This document shows, in pieces, positions 34,401 to 46,169 of a stretch of DNA of 64,000 nt (positions are counted from its first letter, which is position 1; each line of letters starts with the position of its first letter). The DNA is from Neckera pumila (taxonomy: Eukaryota; Streptophyta; Bryopsida; Hypnales; Neckeraceae): contig OZ018409.1 of the NCBI GenBank assembly GCA_963969595.1, positions 31,509,282 to 31,573,281 of the forward strand, in the 5' to 3' direction. Under the pieces are notes generated by a model. That model did no database searches. It was not told the origin of the DNA and was given only the letters and a program-made list of their open reading frames with translations. The translations under genes and the position numbers were made by a program.

Positions 34401-37400
34401 CTTCGTTCGAACAGGTTCTAAACGAGAGGTCGTGGCGGAGATCCTCAACGTTCTTCAGAGCGTTGGAGTAGTGCATCAGCAAGAGAAAGAAAAGTACAGA
34501 TGGCTCGGTAGTTCGTCAATAATGTCCACCCTCACAAAATTGTCTAAGGTGCTAATCATTTCCAAGAGATATTTTTGAATTGAAATTCTTTTTGAATTTG
34601 AATTTGAATTGAATTACGTTACGATGTTCAGGACGAAGCTCCCACGTACCGTAGACTAGTGACACATCACTGTCGACATTGTTTCTTTAGAAATTGTTAC
34701 GAATTACTATCTCACACCTCTTGTATGATAGCCTTCATGCTAGTTTGACCTTCAGTTCTCGGGATAAAATCTGGACTATTGTTCATGTGTGACGTGCTGA
34801 TGTTAAGGCCATATTCTGCCACTTGGCAATTATGTCAGGAAATAAATCCAAACGGGAGAAGAAAATCAAAGGTGCAAAGTGCAGGATATAGAAACGGTCC
34901 AAGCGCTTCTTTGATACAACAGCGAACTTCTCGACGTGAGTAAGCATGTGTACAATGTCAGACAATCATGTAAACTACTTTGCAATGATGTCCTCCAATC
35001 TGAAGCTTGGTCCTTTATAGAAGGAACTGACAAGCAGATCATTCTACCTATTTTCTTCTTAGTAGACTAAAGCCTTCTTCAAAAGTGGCTGCTTTTAACT
35101 GTAACTCCTTCTCCTGGTTGAGATGCATCAGACGACGAAATGGTGGATAATTCAATATTTGGTCTCAGCAAGAGACTCATTCGACTATTTTTGATTGATG
35201 TGGTATGTGTCTATGCATTCTAATTTAGCTAAATCATTTCCTCTTAGTGGAGAAAAATTCTACTACTCAGACGCTGTAGGAAAGTTGCTCCCCAGGAGAG
35301 CAACTGCAAAGGTTGGATACTGATTTGGGACGGTGCTGTCTCCGCATGTGATTCACTGCTCTGAAAATGCAAGTGTTACATTCATGCAGACCGCCCCTGT
35401 CTCGTGGGACCAAGCATTCACCATCTTCCAAGACAACCATCACGATGACAATGATGCTGAAGAACTTCGTCGTGAGTATTTTCTAAGTATTATCCATCAG
35501 CAAATCTTAGTGTTTAGGTTTACTGATGGTTCAGCAATATACATCACTTTTATATCATTCGACAGCCAGCACTTGTTCTGTCACTGTCCCAAGCAGCTAT
35601 TTGCAAGCTAACTCCCGCTTGGTTGTTTGACATTCAGTGAAAGGAAGGAGACTATTAGAGATATTGAGAATTTTTGGAACCCTGCACCTGGTCAAGCGGT
35701 GTGTACCCAAAAGATATTCAGCATCTAGCACCTACCACTGGGTTGGTGCGGAAGCAGTGATAACTTATCTAAGCGAACTCTCAGGCAAGCAGACTATAAA
35801 TGCATTTACGCTTCAATATGACCTAAATTATAGTTGTTTTTGTGGGCAACCTTCGTTTATTGAGAAGAAGCTTAATAACATCTTTCATGATCATTAATCG
35901 TAGGAGGTTTACACATTCACGCCCTTAAGATATTTCTTTAATGTAAATTGCGGCATGACCTGGCGCTAAACCCGTTGAAACAGCATGTGAAAATCATCAT
36001 TGGGTCGTTCCAACCAGTGTGGTGTGGGTTTGGAGACCAAACAACTCGTTTTGTACATGCCCATACAACACTGGTCTCAACCAGCAAGGAGGAGGGGGTG
36101 GGGTGGGGTGGGGTGGGGGGTGGGGGGGCTGCGCTAGAAGATGTATGCCATTTGCGCCAAGATTGATTCACCCAAGTTATGATTTAGTACGGAAGGACTG
36201 CGCAAATGCCTTACAAGTGATTCATTGATATTTGCAGCAGGGTCTTCCATGCAAAGTAATGTTCGTAGCTGCGCCTCACACTACTTGAGATCCTCAAAGA
36301 ATATAACAGCGAGAAGGAGAGATTTCAGTTATGAATCTACAAATGGTAGTTACGAAAGCGATGACCCATTTGCCAACAATTCGATCGAACTCTCTCAGAA
36401 TTTGGGAGTACCCACCAATTTTCGGAAGCGGTTGGAAAATGTGAACGAAAAATTCAGAAGATCTAAGAGAAAACCCTCGGACTTCAATGAAGACTCCAGC
36501 GAATGTGATCCATTCTCTGCCTCTAGGCTGCCTGGCTGCCAATTGAAATGTTTCAAAACCCGAACCAGCATCCCCAAACGGCCTCGTCTAGTTGCATCAA
36601 GTTCGCTCGTCACAGATGTCTCTAGCGTTGAACAGGATGGTCGCAATTGCGCTGGATTGATGAATAACCACGCCTATCAATCACCTTTTCTCGAACGCAG
36701 GGGTCAAGAGCAAGTCTGTTGTGACGGTACGGATCCTATCACACAGCCTTTGCTCGAAGAGAGACAAGATGATCTCACACAGCAACAAGAGAGTGATGCA
36801 GCGTGTGAAAATGATGGGTATCCCTTTGGATCAGGATTCCTAGGGACCGAAGTCGCAGCTGAGAAATCAAAGGATACCAAAACGTCGTCAACAACAGTCA
36901 TTTTCAATTCCCAATGCAGGGGTGATCATGACGTGGTGTTAAAGACAGGAGTGGAGACCTCCGAAAGTTCAAATGGTAGGGTTCTGGAAGCAGGTGAAGC
37001 TCCAACCACGCAGTTTGGTGTTGACAATTTCTGGTCAGAATATGGGCCAGCTGGCCCAAGCGTGTTTCAATTTCCTTACAAGAAGAGACCTCACAACTGG
37101 AGTTCTTTCCTTGCAGTAGCCGCTCCGAGGTGTTTTGATAACCAGCCACTTGCCGTAGAGTATTCTCATCCAGGATATTTCCTAGATCTTACAGACCACA
37201 ATTATGAACTGCCGTGTTTCAAACCTCTTTACTACCTGCAACAACTCTTGACGCCTCAGCAAGTTGAGCAAGCCACAGCACAAAATCCAGGTACGGAGTG
37301 GGTATGGTCCTGAGGAAATGTAAGCATGCAGTTTTAAAGAATCATCTGAACGAACCCGTGTGCTGTGAAATTGCAGAATTACAATTTGTAACGGAATTCA

Positions 37401-38038
37401 AAGACTTTGAAGGGATTTATTAATGGTCACAGATAGTAAAAGAACAAGAAACAAGATATATAATATGGAAACTTGGCAAAGAACGAGGAGATCGGTAGCA
37501 ATGAAGTACAAAGATGAGTCCATGCATGAAAGCTGAGAATGGCCTTTTACGAAAACTATAAGTTGAGTCTTTCAGGTATCATATAAATTTCGTATGAAAT
37601 TAGCAACGCCTCACAGCACAATCACAGCACAGTAGTAAGTTGGGATAAGCTCCCCCCTCCCCCCTTCCTCCGGTTGTTGTGAATGATTGACGAAGACTTT
37701 ATTCCAATTTGTATGCAGCCTTCCTATTCCACTATGTACACTACTTCCGAGTGATCTACCACAAGCTCTCTGCACAAGCAGCGCGCAAGGACCACGCTGT
37801 GGTGCGTCCAGTTGCTGAGCATGGCGCTGTTGAGATGCCCAGCTATCTTTTTGCTAAGAGAGGAGAAGAAAGTTCCGCCGCCCGGATCCTGCCTACTCTC
37901 CAGCAGCTTTTGATTCCTTTTTCTCAAGCAGGACTATGGCTGAAGAAATGTCCAGAATCTGACCGAACTAGCTGCCATAGCCCGATCTCAACTCACCATG
38001 TCGATAAAGCAACTGCTGAAGACCTCTCGGACAGATAA
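31430..38038 (+). CDS. Large protein with tandem divergent E2F-like winged helices
   Basis: Exons proposed by splice signals and phase: 31430-31719, 32125-32726, 33211-33300, 33490-33665, 33922-34019, 34179-34270, 34415-34548, 34632-34650, 35123-35202, 35390-35471, 35638-35784, 36238-37290 and 37719-38038, about 1,060 residues. Every junction keeps frame. The start is uncertain: frame is open from 31430 and the first ATG in it is 31562. Residues 1-300 are unrecognised. Exons at 34179-34548 encode a segment like the first DNA-binding domain of atypical E2F proteins (SLRTLAKIVG, ILNVLQSVGVV, YRWLG). Exons at 35123-35784 encode one like the second (GLSKRLIRLFL, ELRLKGRRLLEILRIF, YHWVG). A Ser/acid-rich tail and a conserved-looking C-terminus (KPLYYLQQLLTPQQ) follow. 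Probably a nuclear DNA-binding protein, by inference. The 32726/33211/33490 joins are the weakest, so two genes remain possible. Confidence 0.6.
36091..36129 (+). repeat. G-rich GGGGT tract inside an intron
   Basis: An uninterrupted G/T tract of GGGGT-type repeats ending in a G7 run, in the intron between 35784 and 36238 of the E2F-like gene. It has more than four G-runs and could form a G-quadruplex in DNA or pre-mRNA. Confidence 0.85.
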
Positions 38039-41000
38039 CCTCGTCCGCTGGAACGACCACTGGTGCTGACCTTGTCCTCTACGGCAAGCTTGCAGATAGA
38101 GGGTTTGCCAGATCAAGGTCATTGTTCCACACCCCAGTTTGTCCGCTTTGAATATCTGAATCACAATGCACTACCGTCTACTACTCGATTGACTGCCGAC
38201 AGTAATACAGTGTCTTTCTATTTAATGACTTCTGGATTTTATATGTATAGGTAAACATCTTCTCTATTCGCAAGCTAATCCTTCGTTCAGTTGTCGAATT
38301 TAGGAAATGTAAATCAAAGACAAAATGTTTTATGGAAGCACCGTATCAATCCGTTAACCCTGGAACCCTGGAAGGACGTTTTGTGTGAGGCTTTGTGCAC
38401 ATTGAAGAATGGATGATTTTCATCCAATTTTTTGTTTGCAAATTTATTGATGCTATATTTACACCATTGAGTTAAGTTCAAGATATTTTAGGTGTTATTT
38501 TATTTTGTATGGGGTAGTTTATCTATTGAATATATTTCAATACATTGAGCTTTTTTCCCTTAAAACTCGATTTTGACATTCAAAATGATTTCTTTTCCTT
38601 TTGAAAAAAACTATTAGAATGAAGCTTTTGAAGTTTTGTTTTTAGTCCACTTGAAACTTTGAAAAATACCTTAAAATAAGCATTTTGGTGAAGTTTGAAG
38701 TTGAGTATCTATAACCTTGTTTCCAAATATGGAGTGATAGAATTTTTCTCTACACCACAATATTCAATAATGTATTGTACTCTACAACTATTCCAAAGTT
38801 TTAGAATTTTGGAATATGATTTGTATTTCACAAAGTGAAAACTTTCAAATTTGACAACACGGTCATAGGCTCCATCCTTTACGGGATAAGAGTGTATTCT
38901 CTCAACCCTAAACCTCAAATGAAAATATTATTCTTGTAATGACGTGGTAGACAAGTTGCATCCAACGAATGAATTTGGCTTCATTTACTAAACTAAGACT
39001 ACAAATTTTTCATCTGCCACTAATTAGATCATGAAGTGGAATGTAAGTAGAATCATTGGTGCCGAAATGGTAGCTTGTTGAAATGCTTGTGTCTATGAAA
39101 GAATTGGTGGCTAGTTCAATGTTAGCTGATGAAATTGGGAAAAAAATCCGTTTGCAATTTGAAGCCATAGGCAGGATTTTGCATTGTCACACATCTTTCT
39201 AGTTGTGAAAAAACTCAAATTTGCACCATGCCGCTCGCCAAAATCGTTCTTTATTGAACATTTCTTCAACTCCTCCTATTCTTGCTTAGTATGTAATAGA
39301 TGCAATAGAGATCATGATAGATCTGAAGTACAAGCACAACGTAAAGTAATGGCAAACAGACTACATTATATGGTTGTTTACTGATAGCTAACTAGCCAAT
39401 TTGCCTAAATTATTGAAAGACACACAATTGTTGAGATCATATTCCCCCTAGGTTGCATTGCACTACTACAAAACCCGTTGCTTTTCATTTCTTGGAATAG
39501 CAAGTATGTGACACGTTTCTCATAGCATATTGGCATTGAAGTTGGGGTGAGTGAAAAGAATCACAAACAATAAGAAGTAGGGCCCAACTAACATGTACTA
39601 AGACTAGATCAGTTCAGCCTCTAATAAATGAAAAGCGATAGAGGTCCAATTTTTAAAAAATTAAAAACAACAGCCGGTTCGCAATAGTGTTGGTTATTTT
39701 GTAGTTGGACAACAAAGAAACAAGAATGGCTTCTCCCTTGAAATGTATCCAATCATTCATAAGGTGATCTATCCAAGCTCAAAATTAGAGAAAGAAGATG
39801 CAACTATTATCTTACTATCATCTTCTAGAATTGCAAGCAAATTAAATCACACTCAGATGGACCATGAAAGGACTTTGACAATATAAAACCCACTTTCATT
39901 TCTTTTTAACTATATCTTTTAAAATTTAATCTACAATTATAGTTAATTTAGTCCTTTTCTTCTGGTATTTTATTGTAGATCAAAATTGGCATTATTTCTT
40001 TCATCAAAAAAATATAATTTTTAAACTAAAGTTCTGATTGAAGTTTGAATATAAGCCTCTAAGCTTTTACAATGGTAGAAAAAGTGTCTATTACATAATG
40101 AATATCAATGTGATTCCCAAAAAAATACGTGATTACATAATCATATGATAGAGTAGGAAAGGACTTTTCTACTACAATTTGAACACTTTTACATTTTCTA
40201 TAATATTAAGAAGTATAAGCATTTGAGCATCCTTTCTAATATAAAGATCAATCCAAATGTTGATCATGTCAATTTTACAAAAATGTATATATTATTCATG
40301 TATAGAGCACTATATGGACTACTTTAGAAATTGATTGTTTAAATTTGTTATTTGAATAAATCAATAATTTGCCAATATTTAATTAATTGATAAATGAAAA
40401 AAATCCTATTTTGTATGCAAGATTTCATGTTTATATATCCTTGTAGACAAGTGTATACTTGCAAAGTATGATAAAATTTGGATAAAACTTTTCTTTTGAA
40501 TTGTTGTATTGTAATGTAGACATTGAATTTAGCCTTGGAGCAAATGATTTATATCCTTTCAAGGATCTTTCCAATAGACTTTTGTTTCCAAATTACCAAA
40601 TGGATGCCACAATTATATCATCCATCTATAATTTTTTTATAAAAATGACACCATCAATGTAATTAATAAATTCAAAGGTTGAAGGAATTGTCAAGAAGGA
40701 TTCTGGTCTTTTGCTTAGAAAGTAATGGTGTTGGTTCATTTGAGTGTAATTTGATCCAAGCGCCAACTACAACAACTCAAAGTTGGCAAATCTAATGTAC
40801 ATAGCTAAATGCAAACGATGTTGAGGCTATTCAAACTAGAGAATCATAAAATTGGAATTGAGAGCAATACTTGAGATGAAGGAGACATTGGCAACAATAG
40901 ATTCATAGTCAAGGACAAATTTATCAATAAATTGTTGTTCTACCACATTCATTATAAAGTCAAATCCCATTTAGAATTCATGCTTTGCACATTTACAATT

Positions 41001-41791
41001 TTACATCAGTCTTTGACATTATCATGAATATTCTCTCGTGCCCAAACCATAATCACCATTCTACATTACTTGCATCAAAATTCTACCTAAAAACCTATTC
41101 AATTTTGCACAAGCGAAACGCAAATGAGACATGGCATATCTTGAATATAAGTCACTATGCAAGTGAAAACAAGAGAACATGAGCATGGGTTGACTCACCT
41201 TCTATCAAGTTTGCACTCTCGTTGCTCATGGAAACAGCTCCTAATACACTTTAAATACTAGTCCTAGAACAAGGATTCACATATTTACAAGTCGACATCT
41301 AGAGCTTCAAACTTGTTGTCCAAGTAACTATGTGAACTAGGGCTTCTTTTTCTGGCGAAATTTCGCCAGATTCTGCCAAATCTAGCCACTAGGGCTCTGT
41401 CCCTCCAAAAACTAGCTTGTGCTTCACTGCCAAAGGGGAGGACACGGGTCCAAAAAAAAGCTCTGATGTGAACATTGACACCACTTGATTACAACAAATG
41501 CTTTTAGACATTCAACATTCATAGACATTGCATTTGAACTCACTTGGATCTAATTAAAAGAAATTTTAGGCTTCTTGAGGGTTGCTCCAAAGTGACAAAT
41601 GAAGCTATTAAAATGTGGGTTTGACTTTCGCAAAAGTGGCCTAAGTGAGCAGACAATTTGTCTGACTTTCACAAAAATAGTCAGGCCATGACTATTTTTG
41701 CAACTATAAAATGTATCCGCAATTTTTTATTTTATTTTATTTTTGAAACACATAGACCATTGTATCCGCAGTTTTATATCACAAATGGTGT
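38039..41791. other. Intergenic AT-rich DNA
   Basis: No gene is recognised. A family-type left end (TTAACCCTGGAACCC) occurs at 38353 without a convincing right end. CACTACTACAAAACCCG near 39463 looks like a CACTA-type end without a partner. From about 41555 a segment (TTGAGGGTTGCTCC) resembles the ends of the CATTAG MITE family and may be a decayed copy. The short frames at 39184 and 40985 look random. Confidence 0.4.
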
Positions 41792-42160
41792 CATTAGAGA
41801 AAATATCAGTCCTTTGGAGGACTACTCCAGATTGACATGCCAAGCTATTTCCAAGCTTGGCTTGTCAATCTAAAAAAGTCCCTTGGTGAGTAGTCAGCTT
41901 AAATGACTGCTTGCCAAAACAGTTAGATTTCGCGTGTTTTTCGTGTCAGATTTTGTGTGTTTAATATTTTTTCAAGATCATTTATTTACTTATTAAAAAA
42001 ATTTTAACTCATAAAATTGGGTTCCTGTGCCATTATCACTGCAATTTCAGCTGTGCGGAAATAGGAAAAAAATGAACTTTTTAGCCTCAAAAGATCAAAT
42101 TCCAGGGTACTTCAGAGGGTTGTAGAGCAGCCCTCCAACAACCTGAAGTTTTTTCTAATG
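41792..42160. mobile_element. MITE, CATTAG family, 369 bp
   Basis: The left end is CATTAGAGAAAATATCAGTC. The right end is CTGAAGTTTTTTCTAATG at 42143-42160. Sub-terminal blocks are inverted too (GGAGGACTACTCC against GTAGAGCAGCCCTCC). Longer and more diverged than the copies at 115 and 3275. Confidence 0.55.
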
Positions 42161-42181
42161 TTTAATTTACAATTGTTTCAA

Positions 42182-43565
42182 TTAACCCCTAAAGGTCAAA
42201 GACTATGTTTTCACCAAAACTATTCCAAAATTGCCATTTCTAGTACAAGTGCCAAATTTTAGAAAAAAACATTTTTGGAAAAATGTAAACTTAGGATCTT
42301 GTAGTACATTAGTTTGAAAAGTTGTGGAAAAAATTTCAGAATTTTCCACCGTGTGGATTGCAAGATAATAGAGTTTGAATTAACAAAAATCCTTTTTTTG
42401 TCTTAGCAAAAATCCGGGCAGCTGCACTTCACAAGTTCACATTTGTATAAAAAAATGTCCAAAATGGTGGTTACTCTTTGGTTCATTCTTCAAGGCAAGT
42501 TGACCATGGGTTTTTTTTTTCATTTTTAATGAAGTGCCAAAGCGGAGATATTGAATGTTATAGTGGTGCTCCAAATTTCAACATTCAACCACATATTGGA
42601 TCATAGAAAATATCATATTAGAACATATTACATATTCATAATTCAATTTTCATCCTCAATTTGGCGATTTCATCCAAGATTTTTGTCCATAACTTTTGAT
42701 TTGAGATTTGAAATCTCAAAAGGATTTTTGGGTATGAAACTTAGTTTTATTGTAAATTTTTTTGGTGGAGTGGGAAGGTACTCCCTGTTTCTACACCCCA
42801 AAAAAATTCAAAAAATATAGTTTTTATTTGAAGTTTTCTAGCAATTTTTCACCTTTTTAGTACCATTCTTTTCTATAAGCGTGGTGTTAGGCCATAAAAT
42901 TTGGTGCAATTTTGTACCAAATTGCCAGAATAAATTCCATTAAAGTTGACTACATGCTTGAAAAAAAATTCAGATCATTGGAATTCTAAAACATATAGGA
43001 AAAAAATAATAAGTAGAAAGAGGTAGAGAATGATTCAAAACACTAAATTGTTAAGAATTTAGCTATGGAATTTAAAAAATACCAATCCCAATGGTTGTAA
43101 TGATGCAATAAAAAATTGACATCCAAGGGGGTTTTTGTTAAAAAAATTGAAAATTGAGTAAAATAAAAGACTTCAGAGTTTATTCTAGAGTAGAGATTCC
43201 ATAACTACTTTTAAACTAAGACTCCTCATAATTTTCGTCACATTAATCAAAATGGAATTACTCAAAGTTTCCCGCCTATATAGAAATCTAAAGAATTAAT
43301 TTTAAATTTTTACTTTTTTAAAAAGTGATTTTAAAGAAGTATTTTGAGCTGCTCGGGTTGCTTGTCAACCAATGAAAATGACATATCATGCAATAAATTT
43401 TTAACCATATAGTCAAAAGTTATGAAAATTATTGGGCCTTAAAGCTACTCCTTAGGCAAATATTGTGTGAAATATTCAAAGAAAAAAGTTAAAAATTCCG
43501 TTTGTAGTGAGCTAATCAAAATTGCTATGCTGTCCAAAAATGGTGTTTGGTCCTTTAATAGTTAA
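42182..43565. mobile_element. TTAA-bounded element, 1.38 kb
   Basis: TTAACCCCTAAAGGTCAAAG starts at 42182 and GGTGTTTGGTCCTTTAATAGTTAA ends at 43565. Near the left end it carries the family body in minus orientation (ACTTAGGATCTTGTAG, GTGTGGATTGCAAGATA). It has no coding capacity. Confidence 0.6.
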
Positions 43566-43643
43566 GTCAAATGAAATTCAATCAAGCTTTAAAAGTTGGC
43601 TTATTTGAAACTTAATCTATTTCAATTTAATTAATTTGTGAGT

Positions 43644-43762
43644 TACAAGATGAGAAGAAGAGCTCTTTATAGAAGTAGGGTAGTGATAGGATAACAACCC
43701 ACATGGATTGTTAACCCTATCACTACCTTACTTCCATAAAGAGCTCCTCCTCTTATCTTATA
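43644..43762. repeat. 119-bp imperfect palindrome
   Basis: Arms of about 45 bp (AAGAGCTCTTTATAGAAGTA against TACTTCCATAAAGAGCTCCT) surround a short loop near 43704. It lies directly before the CACTA-like MITE and may be a separate foldback element. Confidence 0.75.
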
Positions 43763-43797
43763 ATTCATCAAATGTCAATGAATTTAGTCCTTCATAT

Positions 43798-44021
43798 CAC
43801 TACAAGAGAATGGGGTGTTTTAAGTGAGTTTTTAAGTATAGTCCTAGACATATTAAGGTTTTAAGTAATTACCTTTAAGGCAATTTTCAGCAAAATTTTA
43901 CTAGAAACACATAAATTTTTAGTAAAATTTTGCTGAAAATTGCCTTAAAGGTCATACTTAAAATCTTTTGTCTAGGATTATACTTAAAAAGTCACTTAAA
44001 ACACTCCATTCTCTTGTAGTG
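43798..44021. mobile_element. CACTA-like MITE, 224 bp, TAT duplication
   Basis: CACTACAAGAGAATGG at the left and CCATTCTCTTGTAGTG at the right are perfect inverted ends, and the two arms pair over almost the whole element (for example GCAAAATTTTACTA with TAGTAAAATTTTGC). Flanks are TAT at 43795-43797 and TAT at 44022-44024. It is noncoding, and such a hairpin could yield small RNAs if transcribed. Confidence 0.85.
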
Positions 44022-44144
44022 TATTGCCACAGAAAAAAATTAGTGGTTGATAGTCATTTGATTATTCTTGGACATTTTCATTTTTTTGGCTCAATTTGGT
44101 TTCAGTGCAAGGTGCATCCAAATACAAAGTGTTAAAAAATCAGG

Positions 44145-44189
44145 GTTAAGGTGCATCCAAGTACCTTAACCTTGAATTTTTAATACTAT
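44145..44189. repeat. Short hairpin
   Basis: CAGGGTTAAGGTGCATCC is followed after a short gap by ACCTTAACCTTG. It sits in otherwise unremarkable AT-rich DNA. Near 44285-44340 a string resembling a CATTAG-family right end follows (CTGTAGAGCACTCTGG...CTCTAGTG). Confidence 0.6.
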
Positions 44190-45264
44190 GGATTTGTATT
44201 TTAAACTATTGTTGAGCATTTGACATTGCCACTTCAAGTGAGCAGATATAGGGGAAAAAATAATTTGTAAGCAAAAAAAAATTAATCTGCAGGGTCCTTA
44301 GAAGGCTGTAGAGCACTCTGGAGGCCCCGTTTTTGCTCTAGTGAGGACCTTTTGGACATGTGGTCCTACCTCTTGAATTCAGTTTTAGATGAGAATTGTA
44401 TATATGCAAGAAGACAGATTTAGAAAGACAACTTCTGTAGCTTCAACTGATGTTGCAATGCCAACTTCTTCCTACTTTTAAGGTACATTTACAATAAGTA
44501 AGCAAAAATCACCATTCATATTTGAAGAAAATATTTGTCTTTCTGGATATTAAAAATTAGTCTAAATTGGTTCCAAAACAGTCCTATGAAGCAGAAATTA
44601 AGCATGCATTTAGTCATAAATCCAAGGACTCACCATATGCATTAGTATAGTTGCAGCAATAAACACGCAAATAGAAGCATTAGATGTCTAGAAACAAAAA
44701 GACAAAGTAGCATAATTAGAATTAAATGTAGACATTTGTTTTGCTAGGTTTGCGCTTAGCAAATGTTCTAGCATTCAGGAGGGTGATGCAGCCACCACAT
44801 TTTCTGAACCACGAGTGATGATTGTCCAGCATTGGCATAGACATCAATTACATTGAGTCTAGCTATAGGCGTAGCAAAAATTGGCACAATGATGAGCCAA
44901 GCACCAAGGCTAATGCTAGGCATTCTTCTAAAGACCGGATAAGAAACTCATCCACCAAAGCTCTCTATCTTTCTAATCATCTTGAGTCATATATGCCCCC
45001 ACAAATGGACATGGTTAGAATTCTACAAATTGTATTGCTAAATGAATCCTCAAAGGACAACATACCGCCACATATTGACAAATGGATCACAAAACATCTT
45101 ATATCATAGTAAATAGACCTAGAAAGTCATGAAATTAGAGTTATATTACAATTTGCAAATGATAAAGAACTTAATGTGTGCTCTACAATTGTGCACTTCT
45201 TCAATGCATCCAAATGAGAGAGAAAAAAGACATAGAGAGGACAAACAATCACCCAAAGGACACT
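44190..45264. other. Intergenic, no supported gene
   Basis: A 95-codon frame at 44822-45109 (SSIGIDINYIESSYRRSKNW) is hydrophilic and could be an upstream relic of the piggyBac-like element, but nothing in it identifies a family. Confidence 0.3.
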
Positions 45265-45487
45265 AACTACAAGAGAAAGGTGTGTGTTAAGTATAGTCCT
45301 AGTAATATAGTCCTATAAGTAATTTTATATAGTCCTATATAGTCCTTTTTAGGAGACTTTTAAGTAAAATTTTACTAAAAATACATGTGTTTTTAGTAAA
45401 ATTTTACTAAAAATCTCCTATAAAGGTCATTACTTATAGGAATATACTACTAGGACTATACTTAAAACACCTCTTTTTCTTGTAGTG
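45265..45487. mobile_element. CACTA-like MITE, 223 bp, relative of 43798 copy
   Basis: The right end is CACCTCTTTTTCTTGTAGTG. The left end reads AACTACAAGAGAAAGG, so the first base of the CACTA end is changed. The arms share AAGTATAGTCCTAGTA and GTAAAATTTTACTAAAAA. The core is partly duplicated (TATAGTCCTATA). No clear 3-bp duplication is left. Confidence 0.7.
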
Positions 45488-46169
45488 CACACTAGGTCTA
45501 TACTAGGCATTACAAATTTCTCGATCGTTCCCTCTCCCAGATTGTCTAGGCATTGCAAATTCCCTCTCCCAGATTGTGAAGGCAATGCATCCTCTTTAGA
45601 TGGAGACAATAGTGACGACAACAACAAGGAGACCTCAACATATGAAGCAAGCAATAGCAATGGACGGAATTATAGGGAAAAGGAATGCCATCCACCCAAC
45701 CCAACACGTAGAAGTAAGCAATAGCACTAATGGCCACATTCCTAATTCAACACGTGGCCTTTTCCTCCTTAGTTTGGGAAAAGCGCAACATAGTTTTAAA
45801 GGCTGCAAGAAGACCTAATGGCCCTATGCCACCTAGTGCTCCAATGTCAACGATGCCTAGAAGTGGCCCTTCAATAAGCTTTGAAGGTCAACTATCATTA
45901 TAATCGGCAAAAAATAGGGATGATTTAATTTTTGAGCTATCTGGGGATTCAAAAGAAAAAGTAGCACCAACCAAGCAGAAGAAGAAGAAGAAATACATCT
46001 ATGGAAATGGGCCAATGCAAAAGCCACTAAGAATGACTTAAAAAAAGTTTGATCTGTAGGAGGAACCATAAGCTCCAGAGATATAGTTAGAAAATGTGAG
46101 TGAATATTTCCAAGAGCCTCTATCTTTCACAAGGCCCAAATTGGGATCGATGCATGTAAACTAATGATC

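Noticed and set aside
39463..39480. CACTACTACAAAACCCG, a possible MITE end
   Set aside because: No inverted partner was found within 1 kb.
43644..44021. Palindrome plus adjacent MITE considered as one miRNA precursor locus
   Set aside because: The second hairpin has CACTA ends and a TAT duplication, so a transposon explanation suffices.
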